47,107 nucleotides of DNA, from positions 1-47,107 of the forward strand of contig JAICQL010000035.1 of assembly GCA_025937895.1 (NCBI GenBank), given 5' to 3'. This document shows positions 26,355-34,834 of the stretch, one piece after another. Both the position numbers and the translations under genes were made by a program. The stretch is from Polyangiaceae bacterium. Its GTDB lineage: Bacteria; Myxococcota_A; Polyangia; Polyangiales; Polyangiaceae. Under the pieces are notes generated by a model. That model worked only from the letters and a program-made list of their open reading frames with translations, was not told the DNA's origin and searched no databases. Each line of letters starts with the position of its first letter. Position 1 is the first letter of the stretch.

Positions 26355-27167
26355 CTAGCGGCGGCGCCGCGCGCGGCGGCGTGCCCGCTGGCGACGCTTT
26401 TGCGCAGCCTTGCGCGCAGCCTCGATCGCGGCCTGCTCGCGCCGGGCCTGCTCCTGCACCGCCTTCACTCGCGCGGGATTGCCCGTCAGCCCGGCTCGGC
26501 AGACCTGATCCTCGTGGCGGAGCCAGACGACCGGCATCATCCCGGTCCAGTCGTCGGTGATGGCCAGCACCTCCCAGCCGTTCGTTGCTTGACCCGGCCG
26601 CACCAGGGTCGCGGGCGAGCTGGGGCTGATGCCGAGCGATACAGCGGACTCGAGCGGCGAGCGTTCCACCAGGGTCACCGCGTACACGAAGACCCCCTCG
26701 CAGCGGGCGCCGTCGTAGCGGGAGCTGTCCGCCACGGGACCCTGCCACGCGGGCGCTGGCTCTTTGGGCTGAGGGGAGCCGCCTGGCGCTGCCGGTGCGG
26801 GCGCGATGTTCGCCGCTGGCACTGCGGCGGAGGGCTCGGGCGCGAGTGTGGCGACAGGGGCCTTTGGGCGCTCGGGCTCGGGCGCAGCCGGCAGAGCGGG
26901 CTCCACCGGCGCCATGGCGCTCGGCGCCGCGGCCGCGGGACCAGGAGCGGCGGTAGCAGGAGCGGCGGGCGGCGCTGCGCTGGCGCGCAGGATGCCCTGT
27001 AACGCCTCCACCGAGTGCCAGAGCGCGCTGGCCGCCAGGGCCACTCCCGCGCTCGCCGTCAGGGTCAGCGCCCCGAAAAGCACGAGCTGGAGCCGCTGTC
27101 GCCCCCCGTGGGAGGAGGAGGGTGACCAGTCGCGTCGGGCCGCCGGTGGTGCCGTTTGCAGTTCCAT
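26355..27167 (-). CDS. Single-pass membrane protein with Ala/Pro linker
   Basis: ATG at 27167 (MELQTAPPAARRDWSPSSSH) gives 270 residues; a GTG at 27182 is an alternative. One membrane helix lies at about 25-50 (LQLVLFGALTLTASAGVALA). About 75 residues of Ala/Pro-rich linker follow, then a compact domain with two cysteines (RYDGARCEGVFVYAVTLVER, WEVLAITDDWTGMMPVVWLR, EDQVCRAGLTGNP). The last 40 residues are a highly basic helix ending in an Arg-rich run. The topology is like inner-membrane anchors with a periplasmic domain. The basic tail may touch cell wall polymers or nucleic acid. The family is not recognised. Confidence 0.7.
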   Translation of the reverse strand: MELQTAPPAARRDWSPSSSHGGRQRLQLVLFGALTLTASAGVALAASALWHSVEALQGILRASAAPPAAPATAAPGPAAAAPSAMAPVEPALPAAPEPERPKAPVATLAPEPSAAVPAANIAPAPAAPGGSPQPKEPAPAWQGPVADSSRYDGARCEGVFVYAVTLVERSPLESAVSLGISPSSPATLVRPGQATNGWEVLAITDDWTGMMPVVWLRHEDQVCRAGLTGNPARVKAVQEQARREQAAIEAARKAAQKRRQRARRRARRRR

Positions 27168-27345
27168 CCCGTGCTCATGCACCGGGGCAGGGGGCCACAG
27201 CTGTCAACAGCTGCGAGTCAACAGCCTCGAACCGACAGCCACGATGTGCTCGCTGCGAGTCGAGGGCTGCCGGTGACGACACCGCCTGGAGCCTTCGGTG
27301 AAAAATGATTGCAGCTCCAACCATATCTGCGGAGGCGGCCGCGTC

Positions 27346-27366
27346 AAGAAGCCGGGGCGGCTTCTT
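27346..27366 (-). terminator. Terminator of the sugar ABC operon
   Basis: AAGAAGCC and GGCTTCTT form an 8-base perfect stem around a 5-base loop, 18 bases after the stop of the last permease gene. A short T-run is absent on the minus strand. Confidence 0.5.
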
Positions 27367-27383
27367 GCCTGGGTGCAGCCCGC

Positions 27384-28208
27384 TCACTTCAGCCCAGCGC
27401 TGGCGTCGGCCGCCACCAGGTGGCGCTGGATGAAGCGGAATCCCACACCCACGGGCAGGGTCGCGAGCACGGCGCAGGCCAGGATCGCCCCCCAGTCGAT
27501 GGGCGGCTCCGTGAACAGGTTGGAGAGGGCGATCTGCACGGTGCGAGTGTCCTCACGCGCGGTGAGCAGCAGCGGCCAGAGAAAATCGCCCCAGTGGACC
27601 AGCAGATCCAGGAGCCCCACCGTCAGCAGCGCGGGGCGGGCCGCCGGCAAGGCCAGGGTCCAGAATTGCTGCCAGACGCTGGCACCGTCGAGCACGGCGG
27701 CCTCCTCCAGCTCGGTCGGCCACGAGAGGAAGTGCTGCCGCAAAAAGTAGATGTTGAACGCCTTGGCCACAAAGGGCAGCGCCAGGCCCAGGAAGATGGG
27801 AAAGGTGCCCCGGGTGAGCCCGAGATCGCGAACGGTGACGAACAGCGGCACCGCCAGCACCTCGACGGGCAAAATGATCAGCGCCACGACGGCGGCAAAG
27901 AGCGGCTCGCGCCCCGGAAAGCGCAGCCGGGCGAAGGCGAACGCCGCCATGGAGTTGACGAGCAGCCCGCCGGCCACGATCAGCGCCACCTGCAGCAGGG
28001 AGTTCAGGCTGGCCCGGATCAGCCCGGCGCGCCGCAGGGCGCTCGCGTAGTTGTCCAGGGTCCAGAGCTGCAGGTCGAGGAAGCTCGCCGGGTCGAGCGA
28101 GAACACCAGGCGCGCGGGGCGGAGCGAGGCCGCGAGCAGCCAGAGCAGCGGCAGGCAGAAGACGAGCGCCACCAGCAAGCTGAGGGCCCAGGGCAGCGCG
28201 CGCTTCAT
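27384..28208 (-). CDS. Sugar ABC transporter permease 2 (MalG-type)
   Basis: ATG at 28208 (MKRALPWALSLLVALVFCLP) gives 274 residues with six membrane segments. The EAA loop EEAAVLDGASVWQQFWTLAL, which docks the ATPase, is at about 185-205. The start overlaps the stop of the preceding permease (ATGA). It is the last gene of the importer operon, with a hairpin terminator close behind. It belongs to the carbohydrate-uptake (CUT1) permeases. No ATP-binding subunit is encoded here, so a shared MsmK/UgpC-like ATPase elsewhere is expected. Confidence 0.92.
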   Translation of the reverse strand: MKRALPWALSLLVALVFCLPLLWLLAASLRPARLVFSLDPASFLDLQLWTLDNYASALRRAGLIRASLNSLLQVALIVAGGLLVNSMAAFAFARLRFPGREPLFAAVVALIILPVEVLAVPLFVTVRDLGLTRGTFPIFLGLALPFVAKAFNIYFLRQHFLSWPTELEEAAVLDGASVWQQFWTLALPAARPALLTVGLLDLLVHWGDFLWPLLLTAREDTRTVQIALSNLFTEPPIDWGAILACAVLATLPVGVGFRFIQRHLVAADASAGLK

Positions 28209-29095
28209 CCCTGCTCCTCGCGCAAGAAGCGCCGCTGCAACACGGTCAGCCCTGCGATGATCAGCAGGAACACCACCGCGGCCGCCGACGCGCGCCCGAG
28301 ATCGTTGGAGATGAAGGTGGTCTCGTAAATGAGCTGGATCACCGAGACCGTGGCGTCCTCCGGACCGCCGTGGGTCATCAGGTAGGGCTGCACGAACAGG
28401 CGGAAGGAGGCGATGGTGGTGACGGTAATCACGAAGGCGGTGGTGTTGCGCAGGGAGGGCAAGATGACGAAGCGCAGCCGCTGCCAGGGGCCGGCGCCGT
28501 CCAGCAGCGCGGCCTCCAGGATATCCCGGCGCAGCGTCTGCAAGCCGGCGACGAACACCATCATCTGCAGCCCGACCCCCTGCCACACCGACATGACCGC
28601 CAGGGCCAGCAGCGCGGTCGACGGGTCTCTCAGCCACGGCCGCGGGCTGACCCCGAAGGCCGAGAGCACGGCATTGACCAGCCCCATCTCCTCACCCTGC
28701 GCAGGCTGATACAGCAAGGTCCAGATGATCGACAGCACGGGGAGCGCCACGACCGTGGGCAAGAAGAATGCGAAGCGCAGCCAGCGCCACGCCGGCTCCG
28801 GCCGGTTTACCCAGAGCGCGAAGCCCAGCGCGAGCGCCGTCTGCACCGGCACCACCAGGACGGCGAACAACGCGGTGTTGGCGAAGGCGCGGCGAAAGCG
28901 CTGATCGCTGAGCAAGCTGGAGTACTGCACCAGCCCCACCCAGCGCTGCCGGCTGGAATCGAGCAGATCGGCTCCGTGAAAGCTCCACCACACCGCACAC
29001 AGCAAGGGCCAGACCACGAACACGCCGAGCAGCAGCAGCGCGGGCAGCAAGAACCACGGCGCGCGGCGTGCGTACTGCCGCTGCCACGGGCTCAA
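28205..29095 (-). CDS. Sugar ABC transporter permease 1 (MalF-type)
   Basis: There is no ATG at the expected N-terminus. A TTG at 29095 overlaps the stop of the binding-protein gene (TTGA), giving 296 residues that start LSPWQRQYARRAPWFLLPAL. Six membrane segments follow, the first at WFLLPALLLLGVFVVWPLL. The EAA loop is LEAALLDGAGPWQRLRFVIL and the family signature FRLFVQPYLMTHGGP is near the end. The overlap at both ends indicates translational coupling through the whole operon. Confidence 0.9.
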   Translation of the reverse strand: MSPWQRQYARRAPWFLLPALLLLGVFVVWPLLCAVWWSFHGADLLDSSRQRWVGLVQYSSLLSDQRFRRAFANTALFAVLVVPVQTALALGFALWVNRPEPAWRWLRFAFFLPTVVALPVLSIIWTLLYQPAQGEEMGLVNAVLSAFGVSPRPWLRDPSTALLALAVMSVWQGVGLQMMVFVAGLQTLRRDILEAALLDGAGPWQRLRFVILPSLRNTTAFVITVTTIASFRLFVQPYLMTHGGPEDATVSVIQLIYETTFISNDLGRASAAAVVFLLIIAGLTVLQRRFLREEQG

Positions 29096-30396
29096 TTGCG
29101 CACCTGCAGGGTGCCGCGCCAGCGCTCGATGAAGCCCTGCACCTCGTCTTCCGCCCGGCGCAGGCGCGCCGCCACGTCTGCCCCGTGGCTGATGTCGCGC
29201 AGCGCGGCGGCGAGCTTCTGGGTCAAGGTGGCGTAGAAGGGCGTGTGCGGCCGCGGCCGCGCAAACGTCTCGAGCTGCCGGCGAAAGAGCGAGTAGGGCA
29301 AGCTCTGGTACTCGGGGAAGGCGGCGAAGGCCGAGAAGCGCGCCGGCACCGCGCCGTTGGCCTCGACCAGCGGCGCCACCCCATGCCGCGCGTCGGTGAC
29401 CCAGCGCAGCCAGCGCGCGGCCCGCTCGCTCTGCTCTGTCTTGCTGGAGATGGCCCAGCAGAAGCTGCCGCAGGCCGCAACGGGCCTGGGCCCGTAGCGC
29501 GGCAGCCCCATGACTCCGAGCGCGGGCCCCTTGTTCTTCAGGTGTGAGCGCGCCATCCAGTGCCCGCTCCAGTCCATGGCCACCGTGCCGTTGCCGAAGG
29601 GATCGGGGTCCACCGCGTCGGGCAGGGCAAAGCTCCGCGCAAACAGCGACTGCCAGGCGCGGCAGGTGGCGATGTTGGCCGGGCTGGCGAGCACCCCGCG
29701 CACGCCGCCGCCGGGGCGCGCATCGATCAGCTGACCGCCGCCGGACCAGAGCAGCGGGCTGAAGGCGTACGTGAACCACTCATCGGCGGCGCCAGCGGTG
29801 TGCAGCGAGAGCGGCACGATGCCGCGCGCCACCAGCCGCTCGCAGGTGTCGAGCAGCTCTGCCCACGCGAAGCCAGGGCCGCCGTGCGTGTAAGAGGCGC
29901 CCACCGAGTCGAGCAGGGGCCGATCGAAGTACAGCACCGCCGCGGAGTCGTACGCGCCGAGCGTGTAGAGCTGTCCGCTCACCGTGCCCTGCTCGCGGAT
30001 CGTCGGCAAGAAGTCGGCCAGCTCTGCCGCCGTGAACAGCTCGCTCAGCGGCGCCAGCTGCCTCGCGTCCGCAAAGCGCGCCACGAGCGGGCCATCGAGC
30101 TCGAAGACGTCGGGCATGTCGTCGGCCGCCGCGGCGATGGACAGCCGCTCGGTGTAGTGATGATCGGGAAAAAACGTGAGCTCGAGCGCGGAGCGCCCCT
30201 GCAGCTGCTCGCTGGCAAACTTCGCAGCGATGCGGCGCAGCGCGCGATTTTCACCCTCCTGACCCTGGTGGGCCCACACGCGCAGCGGGCGCTCGCCGCC
30301 GCGGCGCTGGCAGCCGAAGCATGCGGACGCGCAGAGCGCACTCGCGCCGAGGAGCCAGTCACGGCGCGCAGAGCTAGGCCGGGTGGCGGCGGACAC
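29092..30396 (-). CDS. Sugar ABC transporter substrate-binding lipoprotein
   Basis: This 434-residue protein starts MSAATRPSSARRDWLLGASA, with a lipoprotein signal ending ACFGC. The cluster B/MalE-type fold shows LRVWAHQGQEGENRALRRIA, MPDVFELDGPLVARFADARQ, TLGAYDSAAVLYFDRPLLDS, the FGNGTVAMDWSGHWM strand-helix and ARWLRWVTDARHGVAPLVEA. It delivers a sugar or polyol to the two permeases encoded directly after it. The exact sugar cannot be told, and no glycosidase or regulator lies next to the operon to help. Confidence 0.9.
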   Translation of the reverse strand: MSAATRPSSARRDWLLGASALCASACFGCQRRGGERPLRVWAHQGQEGENRALRRIAAKFASEQLQGRSALELTFFPDHHYTERLSIAAAADDMPDVFELDGPLVARFADARQLAPLSELFTAAELADFLPTIREQGTVSGQLYTLGAYDSAAVLYFDRPLLDSVGASYTHGGPGFAWAELLDTCERLVARGIVPLSLHTAGAADEWFTYAFSPLLWSGGGQLIDARPGGGVRGVLASPANIATCRAWQSLFARSFALPDAVDPDPFGNGTVAMDWSGHWMARSHLKNKGPALGVMGLPRYGPRPVAACGSFCWAISSKTEQSERAARWLRWVTDARHGVAPLVEANGAVPARFSAFAAFPEYQSLPYSLFRRQLETFARPRPHTPFYATLTQKLAAALRDISHGADVAARLRRAEDEVQGFIERWRGTLQVRN

Positions 30397-30514
30397 GGCG
30401 CGAGCCTAGCAGCCCGTTGCAGGCTGCGTCACCGGTGCAGCGGCTGCCGCCGCGCAGCGTTTCATTGCGCACCACGCCCCTTGAAAAGCGCGGCGTCTTG
30501 TTGAAAGAGAAGAC

Positions 30515-31099
30515 ATGCGCAAGCTCATCGTTTCGGAGTTTCTGTCCCTCGACGGCGTGATGCAAGCACCCGGGGGCGCCGACGAGGACACCGAGGGCGG
30601 CTTCCGCCACGGGGGCTGGACCATGCCGTACTGGCATGACGACATCGGCCGCAGCTTCGTGGAGCTGATGGGCAACGTGGACGCCTTCCTGCTCGGACGC
30701 AAGACGTACGTGATCCACGCCAACGCCTTCGAGCCCATGCCCATCGGCGATTTCTTCGGCGACCTGATGAACACCCCGGCCAAATACGTGGTGTCGAAGA
30801 CCCTGGAGCAGCCGATCTGGCGCAACACCACCATCATCCGCGACAACGTGGTGGAGACGATCCGCAAGCTGAAGGCCGCGCCGGGCAAGGACATCATCAC
30901 CGACGGCAGCCACCAGCTGGTGCACACCCTGCTCGAGCAGGATCTGGTGGATGAGCTGCACCTGCTGCTGTATCCGCTGCTGCTCGGCAGCGGCAAGAAG
31001 CTGCTGCCCGAGCGGGTGCACGCCACGTTCCGGCTGAAGGCGGCAACGCCGTATCCCAGCGGGGTAGTGGGCCTGCACTACGAGCGCGAGCGGAAGTAA
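30515..31099 (+). CDS. RibD C-terminal/dihydrofolate reductase-like protein (YyaP type)
   Basis: This 194-residue protein has the DHFR-like fold of the RibD C-terminal family: RKLIVSEFLSLDGVMQAPGG at the start, DAFLLGRKTYVIHANAFEPM (cofactor region), KYVVSKTLEQPIWRNTTIIR, DIITDGSHQLVHTLLEQDLV and DELHLLLYPLLLGSGKKLLP. Single-domain members are often called YyaP/YwjB and their substrates are unknown. They are probably NADPH-dependent reductases and not essential for riboflavin. The gene is divergent from the ABC importer operon and stands alone. Confidence 0.88.
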   Translation: MRKLIVSEFLSLDGVMQAPGGADEDTEGGFRHGGWTMPYWHDDIGRSFVELMGNVDAFLLGRKTYVIHANAFEPMPIGDFFGDLMNTPAKYVVSKTLEQPIWRNTTIIRDNVVETIRKLKAAPGKDIITDGSHQLVHTLLEQDLVDELHLLLYPLLLGSGKKLLPERVHATFRLKAATPYPSGVVGLHYERERK

Positions 31100-31333
31100 G
31101 CAGCAAGCGTGCGCACGGGAGCTGCCGGGTGAAGTGAGTTGGGGCGGGGCGCCACGGTCAGCGCGCCCTTGGCCCTTGAGCAGCAAACCCGAGCAACGCC
31201 CAGCAGCACAGGCCGCAGCGCACACCGTTCGGCTCGTCCGCCATGTGAGACAGCAGGGCCGGCCCACGCTCGGGAGAGGCTTTGGTACTGTTCAGCGAGC
31301 AGAGGCTCGAGGGATAACCCGCGCCGTAGCCAT

Positions 31334-32518
31334 ATGAAGAAGCTTCTCTCTCGCTCTGTTTCCCTGCGTTCCCTTTCTCTCTGTTCCGTTTCGCTGTGTT
31401 CCGTTTCGCTGTGTTCGGTTTCGCTGTGTTCCGTTTCGCTGGGTTTCCTCTCGCTCGCGCTGTCCTGCTCGAGCGATGACGACCCCGCTCCCGCGGGCAT
31501 GAATCTGCCAGGCGGGACCGGCAGCAGCGCGCCCGGCGCCGCTGGCGCCGGTGCTTCACCCGAGGTCAGCGAGACGCCCGGCGGCACCGAGCAGACCATC
31601 AATCCCGCCCTGCCTGCCAATCCCGAGCCGGCACCCCCGCCCGCCATGACCCCGCCGCCCGAGCTGGCAGCGCTCCAGCCCGCGCTGCCCGTGGTGGCGA
31701 ACGACGATCACGACCAGCTCCTCAGCAGCGACGTGCCGGAGCTGGCCGCCAACAAGCGGCTCGTCTACGACCTGTGGCGCACCTTGATCAACGCGCGCGA
31801 CACCGCCGCAGCCGAGCAGTACCTCGCCGAGGGCTACATCCAGCACAACCCCAACGCCGACACCGGGCGCGCGGGAGTGCTGGCGTTCTTCTCCAGCCTG
31901 GGCCCGGCCCAGCCCGTGCCCGAGCGGGTGCAGACCCCGCTGGTCGCCATCGTTGCCGAGCGCGACTACGTGGCCCTGGTGCAGGTCGACGCTCAGCAAC
32001 AGCCCCGCCCGTACACCACCACCTGGTTCGATCTCTTCCGCATCGAAGACGGGCTCGTCGCCGAGCACTGGGATCACGGGCGCCTGCCCGAAAACGGCAC
32101 GCCCGCCGGCTACGTGCCGCCCGGGGTGACCGAAGACCAGGAGGCAGCGCTGGCCAGCGCTGACCCCCAGCTCGAGACCAACAAACGCCTCGTGCACGAG
32201 ATGTGGCGCACCCTGCTCGACGCCCAGCAAGTCGAGGAAGCACCCCGCTTCCTCGCCGAGGGCTACATCCAGCACAACCCCCTCGCCAACACCGGGCTCC
32301 AGGGCTTCCTCCAGTTCTTCCGCACCATTGCCCAGCCCCGCGACGTGCAGCCCGACATCGCCAACTTCATCCAGATCATCGCCGAAGGCGAGCTCGTGGT
32401 GCTCGCCACCGTGCGCTCGTACACTGCCGCGGTGCCCTACACGACCACCTGGTTCGACATGTTCCGGGTCGGCGACGGCAAGATGCAGGAGCACTGGGAT
32501 ACGGCGACGTTGCAGTGA
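31334..32518 (+). CDS. Lipoprotein with two SnoaL-like domains and repeat-built signal peptide
   Basis: ATG at 31334 gives 394 residues. The signal peptide is unusually long (about 39 residues) and contains the pentapeptide CSVSL four times before the lipobox (LALSC). A Pro/Ala/Gly linker leads to two SnoaL/NTF2-like domains of about 110 residues. The first runs NKRLVYDLWRTLINARDTAA to DLFRIEDGLVAEHWD, the second NKRLVHEMWRTLLDAQQVEE to DMFRVGDGKMQEHWD. Both keep the YIQHNP and TTWFD motifs of the SnoaL-like aldol-condensation group. The tandem arrangement points to an internal gene duplication. It is an exported, probably outer-membrane-anchored protein; activity is unknown. Confidence 0.85.
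   Translation: MKKLLSRSVSLRSLSLCSVSLCSVSLCSVSLCSVSLGFLSLALSCSSDDDPAPAGMNLPGGTGSSAPGAAGAGASPEVSETPGGTEQTINPALPANPEPAPPPAMTPPPELAALQPALPVVANDDHDQLLSSDVPELAANKRLVYDLWRTLINARDTAAAEQYLAEGYIQHNPNADTGRAGVLAFFSSLGPAQPVPERVQTPLVAIVAERDYVALVQVDAQQQPRPYTTTWFDLFRIEDGLVAEHWDHGRLPENGTPAGYVPPGVTEDQEAALASADPQLETNKRLVHEMWRTLLDAQQVEEAPRFLAEGYIQHNPLANTGLQGFLQFFRTIAQPRDVQPDIANFIQIIAEGELVVLATVRSYTAAVPYTTTWFDMFRVGDGKMQEHWDTATLQ
31382..31441 (+). repeat. Four 15-bp tandem repeats inside a signal-peptide coding region
   Basis: The unit TGTTCCGTTTCGCTG is repeated four times without gaps (the third has one C-to-G change), encoding four CSVSL. Flanking sequence (TCTCTCTGTTCC, GGGTTTCCTCTCG) is a degenerate form of the same unit. 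Confidence 0.9.
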
Positions 32519-32828
32519 GGGGCTGAGACGCCGGGGGGGCTGAGACACGGGGGCGGCCACGCCAGCTGGCGCTGGCCGCTCTTCGCTCACGTTGCCGTAT
32601 CGCCTGATGCCTCATGGCGCCTGATGGCTGCCGCGTTCTCACTGTGCGTGTGGCTGCCGTAGAACGTCCAGTTCGCGCTCGATGGCCCTGGCACAGATGT
32701 CACCATGTCCGTCTGCATGCTGGTGGCGGCCGATGACACCGGCGCTTTCCGCAACCCAACCCCGGCGCGGTGGCGCGTTGGCTCGGTAGGCGCTCGCGGC
32801 ACTGCAGCCCTCGGCCGTAAGGATCGAG
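32519..32828. other. Intergenic stretch without a supportable gene
   Basis: These 310 bases hold no gene I can support. Both strands have open frames, but with mixed composition and no recognised motif, and no strong hairpin with T-run was seen. The right end carries AAGGATCGAG just before the GTG start at 32829. Confidence 0.4.
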
Positions 32829-33347
32829 GTGGACATCGACGAGTTTCCCGTCCGGGTTCTGGCCACCGTGGAAGCCCTGGCAGCATCCCGCGCCAGCGGG
32901 GCGCTGCTGGTGCTCGAGCTGGAGAAGCGCTCGCTCGAGCGGCCGCGTCGCGGCGGTGCCCTGGACGAGCGCGTGGGCTCCCTGCTCCTGCAGGTAGCGC
33001 AGATCGCCGAGAGCAGCTTGCCCCATGCGGAGTGGGCGCGGACCGCCTGGAGCCGCTTCGAGTGTGCCTTGCCCGGAGAGCGGGAGGAGCTGACGGAGCA
33101 GGCAAAGCAGCTGCTCTCCCGCTTGCTGGAGCAGCCCGCGCTGCGGCCGCTGTGCTGGCGCGCCGTGTTGATCCGCGTCTTCCCCGGCGAGGCCCTGCGC
33201 ACGCTGTATTGCGACCCGGAGCACGATCTGGCGGCGCTCGAAGGCTCGCTGGTCGCGTGGGTCGAGCCGTACGCAGGAGAGGACTGGCAGGAGCCGCAGC
33301 GCTACCCGACCACGACGATCGTCTGGTCGCCTCAGCGCGCCTCCTGA
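32829..33347 (+). CDS. Hypothetical soluble protein
   Basis: GTG at 32829 gives 172 residues (MDIDEFPVRVLATVEALAAS). The sequence is mostly helical (LLVLELEKRSLERP, GSLLLQVAQIAESSLPHAEW, LTEQAKQLLSRLLEQPALRP), with a C-terminal strand region (YPTTTIVWSPQ). There is no signal peptide or membrane segment, and the family is not recognised. The 3' end overlaps the convergent peptidase gene by 16 bases. Balanced composition and a sensible start make it a likely real gene. Confidence 0.6.
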   Translation: MDIDEFPVRVLATVEALAASRASGALLVLELEKRSLERPRRGGALDERVGSLLLQVAQIAESSLPHAEWARTAWSRFECALPGEREELTEQAKQLLSRLLEQPALRPLCWRAVLIRVFPGEALRTLYCDPEHDLAALEGSLVAWVEPYAGEDWQEPQRYPTTTIVWSPQRAS

Positions 33348-34072
33348 GCGGGCGGAGCCGTGGCGAGCGCGGCCTCGAGCGGCGCGCGTGGCCGCGGCGT
33401 GCCGAGCAGCGCCTCTGGGGTGAGCCCGAGCTGCTCGAGCGAATACGCGGTGAGCAGGTGATAACGCAGGTACAGCCCGGAGCGCGCCGGATCGAGCTCG
33501 GGCGCGCCGGCGCGGAAGGCTGCCAGGGTAGACGTGAAGTCGAAGTCGTTGCCCTTGCCGACGTAGTCGGCGTAGCCCTCCTGCTGCCACGCGGCGAGGC
33601 GGAAGTACGCGAGCCGCCCCAGCCGCCGCGCCACCATGGTGTGGGTGAGCTCGTGCGCCATGAAATACGTCAAGGTGCGCTCGCCCGGCACCTCCTGCCC
33701 GCGCGGCCCGATCAGACGGTCGCGCTCGACCTGGCTCGGGCGCAAGAACACGTTTCCGCCAAGCCCGACCTGCGCGACCCCTCCGGCCTTCGGGTGTTGC
33801 ACCGAGACGAGCGCGAACAGGCGCGGCGTGTCGCACAGGTATACGTGATAGGTGTCGGCGGGGTCGTAGAACGGAGAGCGGGCGACGCGGCCGTGTACGG
33901 CCCGCGCGACCTCGAGCGCGGCCGCCGGCAGCGGCTCACGCGCGTGCAGCACGAGGTTCTCGACCCGCACCTCGTGCGCGAACAGCGGGTCGGGGTGGAG
34001 CAGGAGCGCGAGGTAGAGCCCGAACGTGCCCGCGATGACCAACGAGAGCTTCACGAGCAGGCGCTTCGTCAT
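33332..34072 (-). CDS. Membrane-anchored HExxH metallopeptidase-like protein
   Basis: ATG at 34072 (MTKRLLVKLSLVIAGTFGLY) gives 246 residues with one N-terminal membrane helix. The zinc site HELTH lies in YFMAHELTHTMVARRLG. A third ligand is likely the Glu of EGYADYVGKG 25 residues later, an order typical of gluzincin peptidases of the MA clan. The N-terminal part (YHVYLCDTPRLFALVSVQHP, GGVAQVGLGGNVFL) is common in such proteins. The substrate is unknown and the protein probably faces the periplasm. It is divergent from the Uma2 gene and convergent with the hypothetical gene. Confidence 0.75.
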   Translation of the reverse strand: MTKRLLVKLSLVIAGTFGLYLALLLHPDPLFAHEVRVENLVLHAREPLPAAALEVARAVHGRVARSPFYDPADTYHVYLCDTPRLFALVSVQHPKAGGVAQVGLGGNVFLRPSQVERDRLIGPRGQEVPGERTLTYFMAHELTHTMVARRLGRLAYFRLAAWQQEGYADYVGKGNDFDFTSTLAAFRAGAPELDPARSGLYLRYHLLTAYSLEQLGLTPEALLGTPRPRAPLEAALATAPPAQEAR

Positions 34073-34222
34073 GATGCCGGTTAGTTTGGTGCAGGCTTGC
34101 CCGGGCGCAAACGAAGCTTCTGCCCGGCGCTCCGAAACGCGGAGTCCAGAGCGGGGGCAGCCCGCCCAGCGGGGGAACCGGTAAACTCTGGGCGTGCCGC
34201 CTCGTCCAATTCGGACTAGGCT

Positions 34223-34801
34223 GTGAAGGTGACTCACGCTCCGCGGCTGCACCGCTATACGTTCCAGGAATACCTGGCGCTCGAGGCGTCGAGCACCGTG
34301 CGTCACGAGTTTTTTGCCGGGGAAATCTACGCGATGGCAGGGGGCACGCCGCGGCATGCAGCCCTGTCCATGGCAGTGGGCGCTGCACTGCTGGCCCAGG
34401 TGCGCGGCGGGCCGTGCCGGGTCCATAGCTCGGATTTGCGAGTGCGAGCGCTCGCGACCGGGCTCACCACCTATCCGGATGTAACGGTGGTCTGCGGTCC
34501 CTACGAGACCGACGCGCAAGACAAGAACACGGTCCTGAACCCGCGGCTGTTGGTCGAGGTCACCTCCGACTCGACCGAGGACTACGACCGCGGTGAAAAG
34601 CTGGAGAGCTACCAGCGCATTGCCTCGGTGGAGGCGGTCGTCCTGGTCTCCCACCGCGAGCACCTGATCGAGGTCTTCGAAAGACAAGCTGACTCGAGCT
34701 GGCGACGCAGTGAGGCTCGCTCCGGCGCCAGCCTGAAGCTTGCGGGCCTGGGGGTAACGCTGACCGTCGACGATATCTACGCAGCGGCAGCGCCAGTTTG
34801 A
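34223..34801 (+). CDS. Uma2-family (DUF820) PD-(D/E)xK nuclease-like protein
   Basis: GTG at 34223 gives 192 residues (MKVTHAPRLHRYTFQEYLAL). The nuclease core shows YLALEASSTVRHEFFAGEIY, DLRVRALATGLTTYPDVTVV (the PD), LNPRLLVEVTSDSTEDYDRG (the ExK-type strand with E and K in EDYDRGEKL) and a SYQRIASVEAVVLVS tail. The family is restriction-endonuclease-like and widespread in cyanobacteria, actinobacteria and myxobacteria, with no confirmed cellular role. It stands alone. Confidence 0.88.
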   Translation: MKVTHAPRLHRYTFQEYLALEASSTVRHEFFAGEIYAMAGGTPRHAALSMAVGAALLAQVRGGPCRVHSSDLRVRALATGLTTYPDVTVVCGPYETDAQDKNTVLNPRLLVEVTSDSTEDYDRGEKLESYQRIASVEAVVLVSHREHLIEVFERQADSSWRRSEARSGASLKLAGLGVTLTVDDIYAAAAPV

Positions 34802-34834
34802 AGGTAGACGTCGGCGGCGCTGGAACGGCAGCCG

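Noticed and set aside
27309..28328. Gln/Arg/Gly-rich plus-strand open frame
   Set aside because: Shadow of the MalG-type permease; no start signal and no domain.
31382..31441. CRISPR-like array
   Set aside because: Contiguous 15-bp units without spacers; no cas genes in the window.
31078..31647. SETEH-repeat protein on the minus strand
   Set aside because: The repeat is the antisense reading of the 15-bp repeats in the lipoprotein signal sequence; the plus frame has a signal peptide, lipobox and two domains.
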